A stretch of 64,000 nucleotides of DNA from Gemmataceae bacterium (GTDB taxonomy: Bacteria > Planctomycetota > Planctomycetia > Gemmatales > Gemmataceae): positions 1-64,000 of the forward strand of contig SHZY01000010.1 in assembly GCA_009692065.1 (NCBI GenBank), written 5' to 3'. Positions within the stretch are counted from its first letter, which is position 1; each line of letters begins with the position of its first letter. A program made the position numbers and the translations under genes. The notes under the pieces were generated by a model. The model made no database searches and was not told the DNA's origin. It worked only from the letters and a program-made list of their open reading frames with translations. Shown in pieces: positions 48,087-56,122 of this stretch.

Positions 48087-50714
48087 ATGCGCAGCCATCG
48101 TCTTACTTTTTCCCTGCTCACGCTGCTTTGCCTTGCCTCGCTCATCGACGCAGCCGAAACGTATCGACTCTCCGACGGCATCACGGCCTATGTCCCCAAC
48201 CCCGCAGGCAAAAACTTCACCGTCAAGCTCGACGTGCGCGACCTCAACCTGCTTGAAACCGGACCGCGTGAGATCCTTGTCAAGGTCTACGACCCGGACG
48301 GCAAGGTTCGCGTTCGCACCGTCATCCCCGACGATGGCGTGACCTCGAAGGGTTTCCTACCCGCGGCCGGCGCGTGGGACCACGAAGCCTGGTACTACGC
48401 GTTTTGCCGCATGCAAGGCACTCTGCCGATGCTGCGTTGGAGCGCCTCGTCCAGCCCGGATCGTTTGGCCGCCGTGCCCAAACGAAGTTTTACCTATTCA
48501 ATTCCGGGAAGTTCGAAAGGCGTCTATCGCATCCAGATCGTCGGCTTCCCCGATCACTACGTCACGCTGTCCATCGATCCCGACCTCCCGTTCGGCGTCG
48601 CCGGCCACCCCACCTGGTTGCATGGCTCCAACCCAGCAGTTGCCGCGAAGGCGCCTTCCAGCCGCCGCTTCCTCTACGTGCCGCGCGGCGCCAACGGGCT
48701 GCACCTGATGCTGGCTGAATTCGACACGCCGCACACGCGCCGCTTCACGCTGACGGCCCCGGACGGCGAAAAACTCTTCGACGGCACCACCGGCGACGGC
48801 CTCTTGCTCAAGCGTATCGATTTCAAGCAAAAATGGGACGACAAGATCTTTACCCTCGATATCGGAGCAGGGACTGACGACTACCTGATGAACGTCAAGT
48901 TCCTGCGTCCCAAGGACCCGGAAATCACCCAGCGCGGCGATCCGGCGACCGTTGCCATTTTCGCACCCGATGAGAAAACTGCTGCCACGATTCAAGGGGG
49001 CGCCATCTATCACGATGGCCGCGTCTTTTGGCATCCGTTCCAGGTCCGCCTGCACGATTGGCTGAAGAAGTTGCCGGCGGATGAATTCATCGTGAAAGAC
49101 GCCGGCGGCAAGTCAGTCGAATTGACCAAGGGCAAGGCGGGCGATTGGCACTATGCCGCCCTGCCCTCGGTGCCCGGCTTTCTCAACGTCAACAGCATCT
49201 ACTGGCCCTCGCCCCCCTGCGACGGCATCCTGCACAATTATCCCGCACACAAGAATCGCCAGGCCGTGAACGTCGCCCTGCGCGACCTCTCGCACGGCCT
49301 GCGTTCAATAGGCCCCGGCGAGATCCCGGCCATCGCCGTCGGCGGCCCCTGGGCCAACATGGGCTACGAGTATTCCAATTACGCCTGGCAGTACTGGCGC
49401 CCCGCCTGGCGCGTTCTGCAGCACTCCGATGCGCCCGCGGACGTCAAGGAGATCGTCCGCGATGCCTACCTCGTCTGCGGCGACCGCCTCGCCTTCTGCG
49501 TCACCTGGGCGCGGACCAATGGCAATGCCTTCGCGCAGGTCGTCGCCGCGCTACGCTATTGCAAGGAGGCGACCCGCGATGATCTTCAGAAGCAACTCGC
49601 CGACACCTACTTCGATCGCTTCGCCACCGGCGGCTGGGGCGAACGCTCCGGCATCAGCAAATCGGGCCCCTGCCAGGAGGGCTTTGGCCACGATCACCAC
49701 TACGGCAGCTATGTCCTCGGCTCCTGGAAAACCGTCGTCGCCGACCTCAAGGACGAGCGATTTCGGAAAGTTCTCGACCGCATGACCATGGTCTACGCCT
49801 ACACGATGAGCGAAGAAGTGGCGGCCTGCCCATGGGACTCGCGCACTCATCATCCCCCACCCATGGCAATCGAAAAGGATGGCCCGTTCCGCTGGAAAGG
49901 ACTCCCAGGCCCTGACCTCACCGAAAGCGTCAATGGCGGCAACGAGTGGTTCGCCGCACGCCGCAAGAATTATTACGCGCTGACCTATCATGGCCGCATC
50001 ACGCCGGCGTTCGTAGGCAACGCCTTCTCCGGCCAAATCGGCTACTCCGGCGGCGAGCTCTGCCAGCTTCATGTTCCCGGCCGAGGCATCGTCCTCGCCT
50101 CCACCCTCAACGGCAGCTACGGCGAAGGCATGGCGATCCATCAGTGGCGCAATTTCCACCTGCACACCATCGTTGGCCAAACGACCGACGGCAAGCCTTT
50201 CATCGGCGCCAACAGCGAACACGATAACGCCAAGCTGGAGAAGAACGTCGTCACCAGCTCCGGCCCCATCCGCGAAAGCTCCCTCGAAACCGTGCGCAGC
50301 TACACCTTTGACGCCGACGCCATCGTCTGCACGATCAGCTTGAAGGACACGGGCCACAGCAGCCTGTTAAATCTGTGGATTCCGAACAAGGAACGAGGCA
50401 AGGTGGCCGAGTGTTACGAGATGATACCGTTCCTGCCCAACAAGAAGACCCCCGGCGCCAAGAAGGGGGACAACGCGACGGCCATCACGCTCACGCTGAA
50501 GGGCAAGGCGTCCGGAACACTAGCCAAGGAGCCGACCGAGGCCGACGCCATCGTGATCGACCGCGGCGGTTTCGGCGTGCGCATCGAGCTGGACCAGCCG
50601 CGCACCGTGCAGCGCGGTCAGAACAACACGCTGCTGGTGTCGCTGTGCAACGGGCCCACGCCTGCGAGCAAAATCGCCGTTCGCTATCGGCTGGTGCCAT
50701 TCGCGCAGCCCTGA
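48087..50714 (+). CDS. Secreted protein, possibly polysaccharide-lyase-like
   Basis: 875 residues with a signal peptide (to about residue 22, SLIDAAE) and AGGAG five bases before ATG 48087. The N-terminal third is beta-rich (TYRLSDGITAYVPNPAGKNF; FTYSIPGSSKGVYRIQIVGF). The middle, about 370-620, is rich in aromatic residues and helices (GYEYSNYAWQYWRPAWRVLQ; EGFGHDHHYGSYVLGSWKTV), as in the alpha/alpha-toroid of lyases. The C-terminal third is beta again, with NGGNEWFAARRKNYYALTYHGR near 620, a pattern reminiscent of the Asn/His/Tyr/Arg active-site regions of PL8-type lyases. The assignment is tentative; a non-catalytic glycan-binding protein is possible. The M81 gene starts 32 bases downstream, so the two probably form an operon. 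Confidence 0.5.
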   Translation: MRSHRLTFSLLTLLCLASLIDAAETYRLSDGITAYVPNPAGKNFTVKLDVRDLNLLETGPREILVKVYDPDGKVRVRTVIPDDGVTSKGFLPAAGAWDHEAWYYAFCRMQGTLPMLRWSASSSPDRLAAVPKRSFTYSIPGSSKGVYRIQIVGFPDHYVTLSIDPDLPFGVAGHPTWLHGSNPAVAAKAPSSRRFLYVPRGANGLHLMLAEFDTPHTRRFTLTAPDGEKLFDGTTGDGLLLKRIDFKQKWDDKIFTLDIGAGTDDYLMNVKFLRPKDPEITQRGDPATVAIFAPDEKTAATIQGGAIYHDGRVFWHPFQVRLHDWLKKLPADEFIVKDAGGKSVELTKGKAGDWHYAALPSVPGFLNVNSIYWPSPPCDGILHNYPAHKNRQAVNVALRDLSHGLRSIGPGEIPAIAVGGPWANMGYEYSNYAWQYWRPAWRVLQHSDAPADVKEIVRDAYLVCGDRLAFCVTWARTNGNAFAQVVAALRYCKEATRDDLQKQLADTYFDRFATGGWGERSGISKSGPCQEGFGHDHHYGSYVLGSWKTVVADLKDERFRKVLDRMTMVYAYTMSEEVAACPWDSRTHHPPPMAIEKDGPFRWKGLPGPDLTESVNGGNEWFAARRKNYYALTYHGRITPAFVGNAFSGQIGYSGGELCQLHVPGRGIVLASTLNGSYGEGMAIHQWRNFHLHTIVGQTTDGKPFIGANSEHDNAKLEKNVVTSSGPIRESSLETVRSYTFDADAIVCTISLKDTGHSSLLNLWIPNKERGKVAECYEMIPFLPNKKTPGAKKGDNATAITLTLKGKASGTLAKEPTEADAIVIDRGGFGVRIELDQPRTVQRGQNNTLLVSLCNGPTPASKIAVRYRLVPFAQP

Positions 50715-50746
50715 CGTTCCGGCAATTTTGACCAAGGAGCAACACC

Positions 50747-52216
50747 ATGCGCATCGCCACCGGCGGCATCTCGCACGAGACCAGCACCTTCGCCCCCACG
50801 CCGACCACACTGCGCGATTTCGCGACCGGCCTCGGCCTCTATCGCGGCAGCGACATCCTCGCCCACTTCCCGGGCACCAATAACTGCACCGGCGGCTTCA
50901 TCGCGGGAGCCTCGCGGTACGGATTTGAACTGGTGCCGCTGCTCTGGACGTTCGCCTATCCGGGCGGACTGATCCCGCGCGCGGACTATGAGACTCTCAA
51001 GGGCGAATTCCTCGATCGCCTGAAACAAGCGGGCGCCATCGACGGCGTCCTCCTTGACCTCCACGGCGCCATGGTGGTCGAAGGCATTGACGACGGCGAC
51101 GGTGACTTCATCGCTTCAGTCCGCCAGGTCGTGGGCCCGAAGTGCCCTATCGTGGCGACCTTCGACCTCCACGGCAACCACACGCAAAAACGCGTCGATG
51201 CCTCAACAGCGGTGATCGGCTTCGACACCTATCCGCACGTCGACATGGCCGAGCGCGGCAGCGAAGCAGCGGACCTGATCGTACGGACGATCCGCGGCGA
51301 GGTTCGGCCCGTGATGGCCTTCCGTGAGCTTCCGCTCTTCTGGAGCGCCGCCTGCCAGGTGACCGCGCATCCGCCGATCAACGAGGCATTTCGCCTCGTC
51401 CACGAAGCCGAGCGCCGGCCGGGCATCCTCTCGATCACGCTGGCCACCGGCTTCCCCTGGTCCGACGTGCCGCACATGGGCGCCTCGGTCATTGTTGTCG
51501 CGGACGGCGATGCCAAACTGGCGCGTGCCACAGCCGACGAGATCGGCGACTGGGTCTGGCAGCGCCGGGAACGCTGGCATCGCAAGCCGCTCACCGTGAG
51601 CGAAGCCCTGGACGATGGGGCCAAGCAAGGGCGTTTCCCCATCATGCTCGCCGACATGGCCGACAACACCGGCGGCGGCGCCGGCGGCGATTCCACCGAA
51701 GTCCTGCGCACCTTCGTCGAACGCGATTTGCAGGACGCGCTCGTGCTCTACCTCGTCGATCCGGACGTCGCCAGGCAAGCTCACGCGGCCGGCGTCGGTA
51801 AACACCTGCAAGTTCAACTGGGCGGCAAGTCGCATCCGGCTCAAGGAGCGTCGGTGCCTCTCGACGTCGAGGTCGTGGCACTCTCGGACGGCAAATTCAC
51901 TTACGACGGCCCGATGTACGCGGGCCTGACCGGCGATCTCGGCGCCTCCGCCTGGCTGCGCCACCGCGGCGTCAACATCGTCGTCGTCAGCGCCCGCATG
52001 CAACCACTCGATCAGGCCTTTGCTCGCACGCTCGGCATCAACTGCGCCGCGATGAAGACCATCGCCGTCAAGTCGGCGGTCCACTTCCGCTCCGGCTTCG
52101 AAAAGATCGCCGGGGCGATCCATAACATCGATGCCCAAGCGATTCACACGCACGACTTTGCCAGGCTTCCGTACAAACATCGCCGCCGGCCGATGTATCC
52201 GCTGGAAGGCAATTAG
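50747..52216 (+). CDS. M81-family metallopeptidase (MlrC-like)
   Basis: 489 residues, no signal peptide, with AAGGAG eight bases before ATG 50747. Family features: N-terminal MRIATGGISHETSTFAP, GFIAGASRYGFELVPLLWTF, DGVLLDLHGAMVVEG (about 100-115), ATFDLHGNHT (about 140) and GFDTYPHVDMAERG (about 163). Asp and His residues in these segments are the probable zinc ligands. LADMADNTGGGAGGDST starts the C-terminal domain. MlrC is the cytoplasmic metallopeptidase that finishes degradation of linearised microcystin; relatives are widespread in bacteria that do not use microcystin, mostly with unknown substrates. Its neighbours suggest catabolism of an imported compound. Confidence 0.8.
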   Translation: MRIATGGISHETSTFAPTPTTLRDFATGLGLYRGSDILAHFPGTNNCTGGFIAGASRYGFELVPLLWTFAYPGGLIPRADYETLKGEFLDRLKQAGAIDGVLLDLHGAMVVEGIDDGDGDFIASVRQVVGPKCPIVATFDLHGNHTQKRVDASTAVIGFDTYPHVDMAERGSEAADLIVRTIRGEVRPVMAFRELPLFWSAACQVTAHPPINEAFRLVHEAERRPGILSITLATGFPWSDVPHMGASVIVVADGDAKLARATADEIGDWVWQRRERWHRKPLTVSEALDDGAKQGRFPIMLADMADNTGGGAGGDSTEVLRTFVERDLQDALVLYLVDPDVARQAHAAGVGKHLQVQLGGKSHPAQGASVPLDVEVVALSDGKFTYDGPMYAGLTGDLGASAWLRHRGVNIVVVSARMQPLDQAFARTLGINCAAMKTIAVKSAVHFRSGFEKIAGAIHNIDAQAIHTHDFARLPYKHRRRPMYPLEGN

Positions 52217-52217
52217 G

Positions 52218-52293
52218 AAGCCCTGGGATGAGGTACTCTGAATCCCAGGGCTTCGGGAGTACCCTCACCCCTGGGCGTCCATAGAAATGAGGG
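52218..52293. repeat. Two-hairpin dispersed repeat, copy 2
   Basis: Starts just after the M81 stop codon. A perfect 12-bp stem (52218-52229 with 52242-52253) is followed by a second stem ACCCTCA/TGAGGGT (52261-52267 with 52288-52294). Copy 1 is at 18774-18847. Confidence 0.6.
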
Positions 52294-52345
52294 TGAATCC
52301 TTACTGTCAATTGCTAATACTCCCCGGCTCGCAAGGAGTCCCTCA

Positions 52346-53230
52346 ATGATTCACCGTCTCCGCTTCAGTCTTATCCCAGGCACATTCGCGATTGTCGCCG
52401 CGCTGCTGTTCGTTCACGCGCCGGCCAGCGCTCAGACGCCGGCGAAGGGGCAGCGCGTCTTCTATACCGGCCACAGCTTCCACTTCTTCATGCCGCCGCT
52501 GCTTGCTGACATCGCGAAGAAGGCAGGCATCAAGGATCATGCAGAGATCGGCCTGTCCCGCATCGGCGGCTCGCGCGTCATTCAGCACTGGAACGTGCCC
52601 GAGGCAAAGAACAAGGCCAAGGAAGCTCTCAAGGCCGGCAACGTCGATGTCTTCACCATGGCGCCGATCTTCCTGCCCGATGAAGGCGTCGAAAATTTCG
52701 TCAAGCTGGCGCTCGCAAACAACCCGAAGATCCGCATTCTGGTCCAGGAGAACTGGCTGCCCTGGGACCACTACGACCCCAGCTTCAAAGCGCCCAAGGA
52801 AAAAGTGGATCACAACTCGCCGACCGTCGAATCGCTCCGGAAGATGCACGCACCCTACTTCAAGACCATCGAGGATCACGTGACGGAGCTGAACAAGAAA
52901 TACGAGACGAAGGCAATCAGCGTGGCGCCGGTCGGCCAGGCGGTCATCGCCTTGCGTGCGAAAATTCTGGCCGGCGAGGCCCCGGGGCTGAAGCAGCAAT
53001 CCGACCTCTTCTACGACGCGATCGGCCACGCCAAATCCCCGCTCGCGGCGCTGGTGGCCTACTGTTACTACGCGTCGATCTATCAACGCAGCCCCGTCGG
53101 CTTGCCGTTGCCTGCGGTCCTCGACTACGGCAATCGCGAGGAAAACGGAAAGTTGAATCGGCTGCTGCAAGAGATCGCCTGGGAAACCGTCAGCAAACAT
53201 CCGCTGAGCGGGGTCAAAGCCGCGAAATGA
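52346..53230 (+). CDS. Secreted SGNH/GDSL-like hydrolase
   Basis: 294 residues from ATG 52346, with AAGGAG seven bases upstream. A signal peptide ends near residue 30 (APASAQ). The mature protein starts RVFYTGHSFHFFM, where GHS takes the place of the GDS block of SGNH hydrolases. It then has LSRIGGSRVIQHW and GNVDVFTMAPIF as middle blocks. The C-terminus has DLFYDAIGHAKSPLAALVAY and ends in a YYASIYQRSPVGLP segment typical of planctomycete SGNH proteins, with a D...H pair as probable catalytic acid and base. Relatives remove ester groups from carbohydrates. It follows the M81 gene on the same strand but is separated from it by a repeat and has its own ribosome-binding site. Enzyme class is moderately sure; the substrate is unknown. 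Confidence 0.55.
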   Translation: MIHRLRFSLIPGTFAIVAALLFVHAPASAQTPAKGQRVFYTGHSFHFFMPPLLADIAKKAGIKDHAEIGLSRIGGSRVIQHWNVPEAKNKAKEALKAGNVDVFTMAPIFLPDEGVENFVKLALANNPKIRILVQENWLPWDHYDPSFKAPKEKVDHNSPTVESLRKMHAPYFKTIEDHVTELNKKYETKAISVAPVGQAVIALRAKILAGEAPGLKQQSDLFYDAIGHAKSPLAALVAYCYYASIYQRSPVGLPLPAVLDYGNREENGKLNRLLQEIAWETVSKHPLSGVKAAK

Positions 53231-53274
53231 AGGGCGAGGTCAGTTGCCGATCTTCGCCTACCCGATCCGTGCCA

Positions 53275-53342
53275 GAAAAAGGGGAGGCAATTATTAAGAA
53301 ATAGACAAACGTATTATTCGACTCCTGGCCCCTTTTCTGGCT
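53275..53342. repeat. REP-like element, second copy
   Basis: CCAGAAAAAGGGGAGG and CCCCTTTTCTGG ends with ACGTATTATTCG inside. Same family as 32291-32356. It lies between two convergent genes. Confidence 0.55.
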
Positions 53343-53361
53343 CGGCCTAGGGGGCGGAATT

Positions 53362-53649
53362 TCAAGGAGTCTTTTGGTTCGGGTCGACGGGCCTTGGGGA
53401 TGTCCAGGTAACCGAGCCGTCGGGCCATTGCGTCTTGACCCTGCCGTCGGGATAGGTCCATTCGGCCTTGCCTTCGGGATAGGTACGTGGAAGCGGCCCG
53501 GTCACCCCAGCCGGCATTGTGGGCATTGTGGACTTCGCGACCGGGGTCGTCTCCCTCGGGGTGCGGTTCTCGTTCGCGTTCCGGCAACCGGTCGCACCGG
53601 AGACCACGACCGAAACGGCCAGCGCGATCATACCAAAGGTTTTTCTCAT
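53362..53649 (-). CDS. Small lipoprotein with repeated YPDG motifs
   Basis: 95 residues from ATG 53649; the frame also opens at 53691, but the internal ATG gives a typical lipoprotein signal (MRKTFGMIALAVSVVVSGAT, then Cys) with GGAAG just upstream. The mature part is a short Thr/Pro-rich stretch followed by three repeats, YPEGKAEWT, YPDGRVKTQ and WPDGSVTWT, resembling single MORN-like beta hairpins. It is probably anchored in the outer or inner membrane by its lipid; function unknown. Confidence 0.6.
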   Translation of the reverse strand: MRKTFGMIALAVSVVVSGATGCRNANENRTPRETTPVAKSTMPTMPAGVTGPLPRTYPEGKAEWTYPDGRVKTQWPDGSVTWTSPRPVDPNQKTP

Positions 53650-53863
53650 ACTTCCGATCTCGTTGGCGAACCCTGCCGGTCGACTGAGCAACCTGCATGC
53701 CGAACGTTGAGCATTGATTATACAGCGCCGCGCCGCATAGCAACTTTGGCAGGGTGGCGGTTTGGCCGCGCCAGCCTATGGCTGATTAGGCTAACCCATC
53801 CGAAACCGATTGTCAAACGTTGCGTAGGAGATTTGCCCAAGCTGAATTCGGTCAGACATTACA

Positions 53864-53892
53864 TCGGCACCAAATCACGAGTATGGTATAAT
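53864..53892 (+). promoter_or_regulatory. Sigma-70-type promoter of the vapBC locus
   Basis: TCGGCA (53864-53869, 4/6 match to TTGACA), a 17-base spacer and a perfect TATAAT (53887-53892) preceded by TG at -15/-14 (extended -10). It ends 41 bases before ATG 53934, with AGGAG before that start. Confidence 0.6.
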
Positions 53893-53933
53893 GGCGTGAT
53901 AGAAATCGGCATCGATTCCCAGGAGCGTGCACC

Positions 53934-54197
53934 ATGAAAGCGACCATCGATCGTGAAGGCCGGATCACGCTGGAAAAAGAGGTGCAGACCAAACTTGGCG
54001 TCAAGCCAGGGGATGAGGTCATCTTGGAGAATCGCGGCGACGAGTTGATCATCAAATCCGTCATAGCGGAGGCAGGGTTGTGCCTTGAGGGAAATGTACT
54101 CGTACATCACGGCGTCAACGCAAAGCCGAGCGTTGAATCGCTGGCGACGGTGCGCGATGCTCGCCTCGACAAGTTGAGCGATGGCCTGCAGCAATGA
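53934..54197 (+). CDS. vapB: AbrB/MazE-type antitoxin
   Basis: 87 residues. The N-terminal half is a SpoVT-AbrB DNA-binding domain: KATIDREGRITLEKEVQTKL, then GVKPGDEVILE and DELIIKSV. The C-terminal half should bind the toxin. AGGAG is 8-9 bases before ATG 53934. The stop codon overlaps the toxin ATG (ATGA at 54194-54197), as usual in toxin-antitoxin pairs. AbrB-type antitoxins repress their own promoter with the toxin, so the promoter at 53864-53892 is the likely target. Confidence 0.75.
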   Translation: MKATIDREGRITLEKEVQTKLGVKPGDEVILENRGDELIIKSVIAEAGLCLEGNVLVHHGVNAKPSVESLATVRDARLDKLSDGLQQ

Positions 54198-54667
54198 GGG
54201 CTTTGCTGGATTCCTCCACGCTCATTGCCGCGATGTTGCCGGATCATGTGCATCACTCGCCCGCACATGCTTGGCTCTCGCAGGCCAAGCTCGGCACGTT
54301 TGAATTCGTGGTATCAGGCCATAGCCTTGCCGAGGTCTATTCCGTTTTAACTCGGCTGCCACGCACGCCGCCGATCACTGCTGCCGAGGCGTGGTAGATG
54401 CTGACCGAAAACGTTACATCGTGTGCCACGATTGTCGCGATGTCAGGCAACGATTATGCCGCCCTGATGGCTGAGCTTTCGCAACGAGGAATCGCCGGTG
54501 GCCTGGTTTACGATGCGATTATTGCCAGGCCAGCCGAGTTGGCTCAAGTCGATCAGTTGGTGACGTTGAACGACGCTCATTTTCAGAAGGTCTGGCCGGG
54601 CGGCGCGAAGGTCATTGTCACGCCCCTTTCCGTCGCACCGCCCGCCGCGAAAAACCCGGTGTCCTGA
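54194..54667 (+). pseudogene. vapC: PIN-domain toxin (VapC-like) interrupted by one TAG codon
   Basis: One frame, split only by TAG at 54395-54397: 67 codons end ITAAEAW, and after the stop the same frame continues MLTENVTSCATIVAMSG for 89 codons. Acidic PIN residues are all present: D6 in LLDSST, E47 in SLAEVYS, Asp in VYDAIIA and the Asn-Asp of TLNDAHF, so the rest of the gene is undamaged and the stop looks recent. An ATG follows the stop directly, which might allow reinitiation of a separate C-terminal half. VapC toxins are RNases that cleave tRNA or rRNA. A sequencing error is possible. Confidence 0.75.
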
Positions 54668-54674
54668 CGTGCGC

Positions 54675-55961
54675 CTATTTCGCGTCTCCTATCCGATACA
54701 GGTGCTCCCTCGTCCGAATGAATAAGCTGCCGTGCGCTGCCGCGGGAGACGCCATCAAGTCTTCGCCCAGGTCGGCGCGGGAAACGACGTTGAACTCACG
54801 GCTCGCATCGACGATGATTGCCTTGCCTTCCTTGGTGAAGAAATAGATTCGCCCCTCGGCGACGAGCGGCGTCGCGCGGAAGGCTTCGCCGAGGCGTTCC
54901 TTCCAGACTTCCTTGCCGGTCTCGGCATCGATACAGGTCACCGCGCCGATGTTGTTGGCCAGGAAGACGAGGCCGTTGGCGAACACGGGGCTAGCGGCAT
55001 CGGGAGTGGCGCCGCCGCCGGCTTTCCAGCGCACGCTGGTCGCGCTGGTGTCGCCGCCGCCGCCCGCCTTGACGGCGAAGAGGGGGCCTTTCATTCCCTC
55101 GACCGCGTAGACCGTGTCGCCGGCGAGCGTCGCGCCGGAGATGACGCGGTTGCCCCGGTCGGTGAACGGCTTGCAGAGCCACAACCGTTTGCCGGTTGCC
55201 GGATCGTAGCCGTCGATCACGTTGGCGCCGAAGACGATCATCTCGGTGCGCTCCTTGTTCTTGAAAAGGAATGGCGTGGTGTAGGAATCGGCCGGTTCCT
55301 CCTTGGCGCCGTACTCGCGCGGCGTGAACCATTTCTCCTTGCCGGTGAGTTTGTCGTGCGCGACCAGGTAGTTCTTGCCGCCGCCCTTGGTGTCTTGCAT
55401 GCAAACGGAGATGAGCAAATCGCCGACGAGGATCGGTGAGTTCGCGTGCCCCCACCAGATCGAGTAGACGCCGTGATCTTTGACGAGGTTTCTGCCCCAT
55501 ACCTTCTCGCCAGCGAAGTCATAGCAAGCGAGATCGCCATTGCCGAAGTGGATCCAGACGTGCTTGCCGTCGGTGACGGGGGACGGGCTGGCCATGTTGT
55601 GCTCATCGTGGAAGCGTCCGACACCGACCGGCCCCTTGCGGCGCGGCTGTCCCTGGCTGACTTCGCGCTGCCAGACGATCTTGCCGCTCTTGGCGTCGAG
55701 GCGGAGGAACAAGAGCTGGCTGTCCTTCACCTGGGTCGTGACGAAGACGGCGTCCTTCCAGATTGCCGGCGTCGAGGTGCCCCAACCTGGGAGCGGCGTC
55801 TTCCAGGCGATGTTCTCCGTCTGGCTCCACTTGATCGGCAGGTTCTTGCCCGGCGCCATGCTGTCGTTGGTCGGCCCGCGCCATTGGGGCCAAACTTCCT
55901 GCGGCGACACGGTATCGGGTTGACCAGCAAGAAAAAGAAGGCTCAAAGCGAATGCATTCAT
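54675..55961 (-). CDS. Exported PQQ-binding-like beta-propeller protein
   Basis: 428 residues with a short signal peptide (MNAFALSLLFLAGQ). It starts WPQWRGPTNDSMAPGKNLP and repeats propeller blades of the PQQ type (LDAKSGKIVWQREV; YDPATGKRLWLCKPF; IDAETGKEVWKERL). These proteins are very common in planctomycetes and their role is poorly known. No dehydrogenase active-site Asp/Cys-Cys motif was seen, so redox catalysis is unlikely. It is a paralogue of the protein at 57413-58669; the two flank the glycosyltransferase gene. Confidence 0.8.
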   Translation of the reverse strand: MNAFALSLLFLAGQPDTVSPQEVWPQWRGPTNDSMAPGKNLPIKWSQTENIAWKTPLPGWGTSTPAIWKDAVFVTTQVKDSQLLFLRLDAKSGKIVWQREVSQGQPRRKGPVGVGRFHDEHNMASPSPVTDGKHVWIHFGNGDLACYDFAGEKVWGRNLVKDHGVYSIWWGHANSPILVGDLLISVCMQDTKGGGKNYLVAHDKLTGKEKWFTPREYGAKEEPADSYTTPFLFKNKERTEMIVFGANVIDGYDPATGKRLWLCKPFTDRGNRVISGATLAGDTVYAVEGMKGPLFAVKAGGGGDTSATSVRWKAGGGATPDAASPVFANGLVFLANNIGAVTCIDAETGKEVWKERLGEAFRATPLVAEGRIYFFTKEGKAIIVDASREFNVVSRADLGEDLMASPAAAHGSLFIRTREHLYRIGDAK

Positions 55962-56030
55962 CGGCAGACATCTCCCTGAATCGGGCTTGCGGGATTGTGG
56001 CGGTGTGTGTTGTTATAGGAGGGCTTGGTC

Positions 56031-56100
56031 GGGAGGGCGAGGCTCCCGCCGAGCCGAGGCGTCGGCTCGCCCCGCGGCTCGGCTGGAGCCTCGCCCTCCC
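56031..56100. repeat. GC-rich palindrome, copy 2
   Basis: Arms 56031-56056 and 56075-56100 are 26 bp with few mismatches and an 18-nt loop. It lies between divergent genes, just before the glycosyltransferase start. It shares its core with 32101-32165. Confidence 0.6.
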
Positions 56101-56122
56101 CCCTTGACTACTGACTAGCCAG

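Noticed and set aside
28257-54397. Stop-codon reassignment (TGA or TAG read as sense)
   Set aside because: Many intact genes here end in TGA or TAG at the expected place, so the two interruptions are local events.
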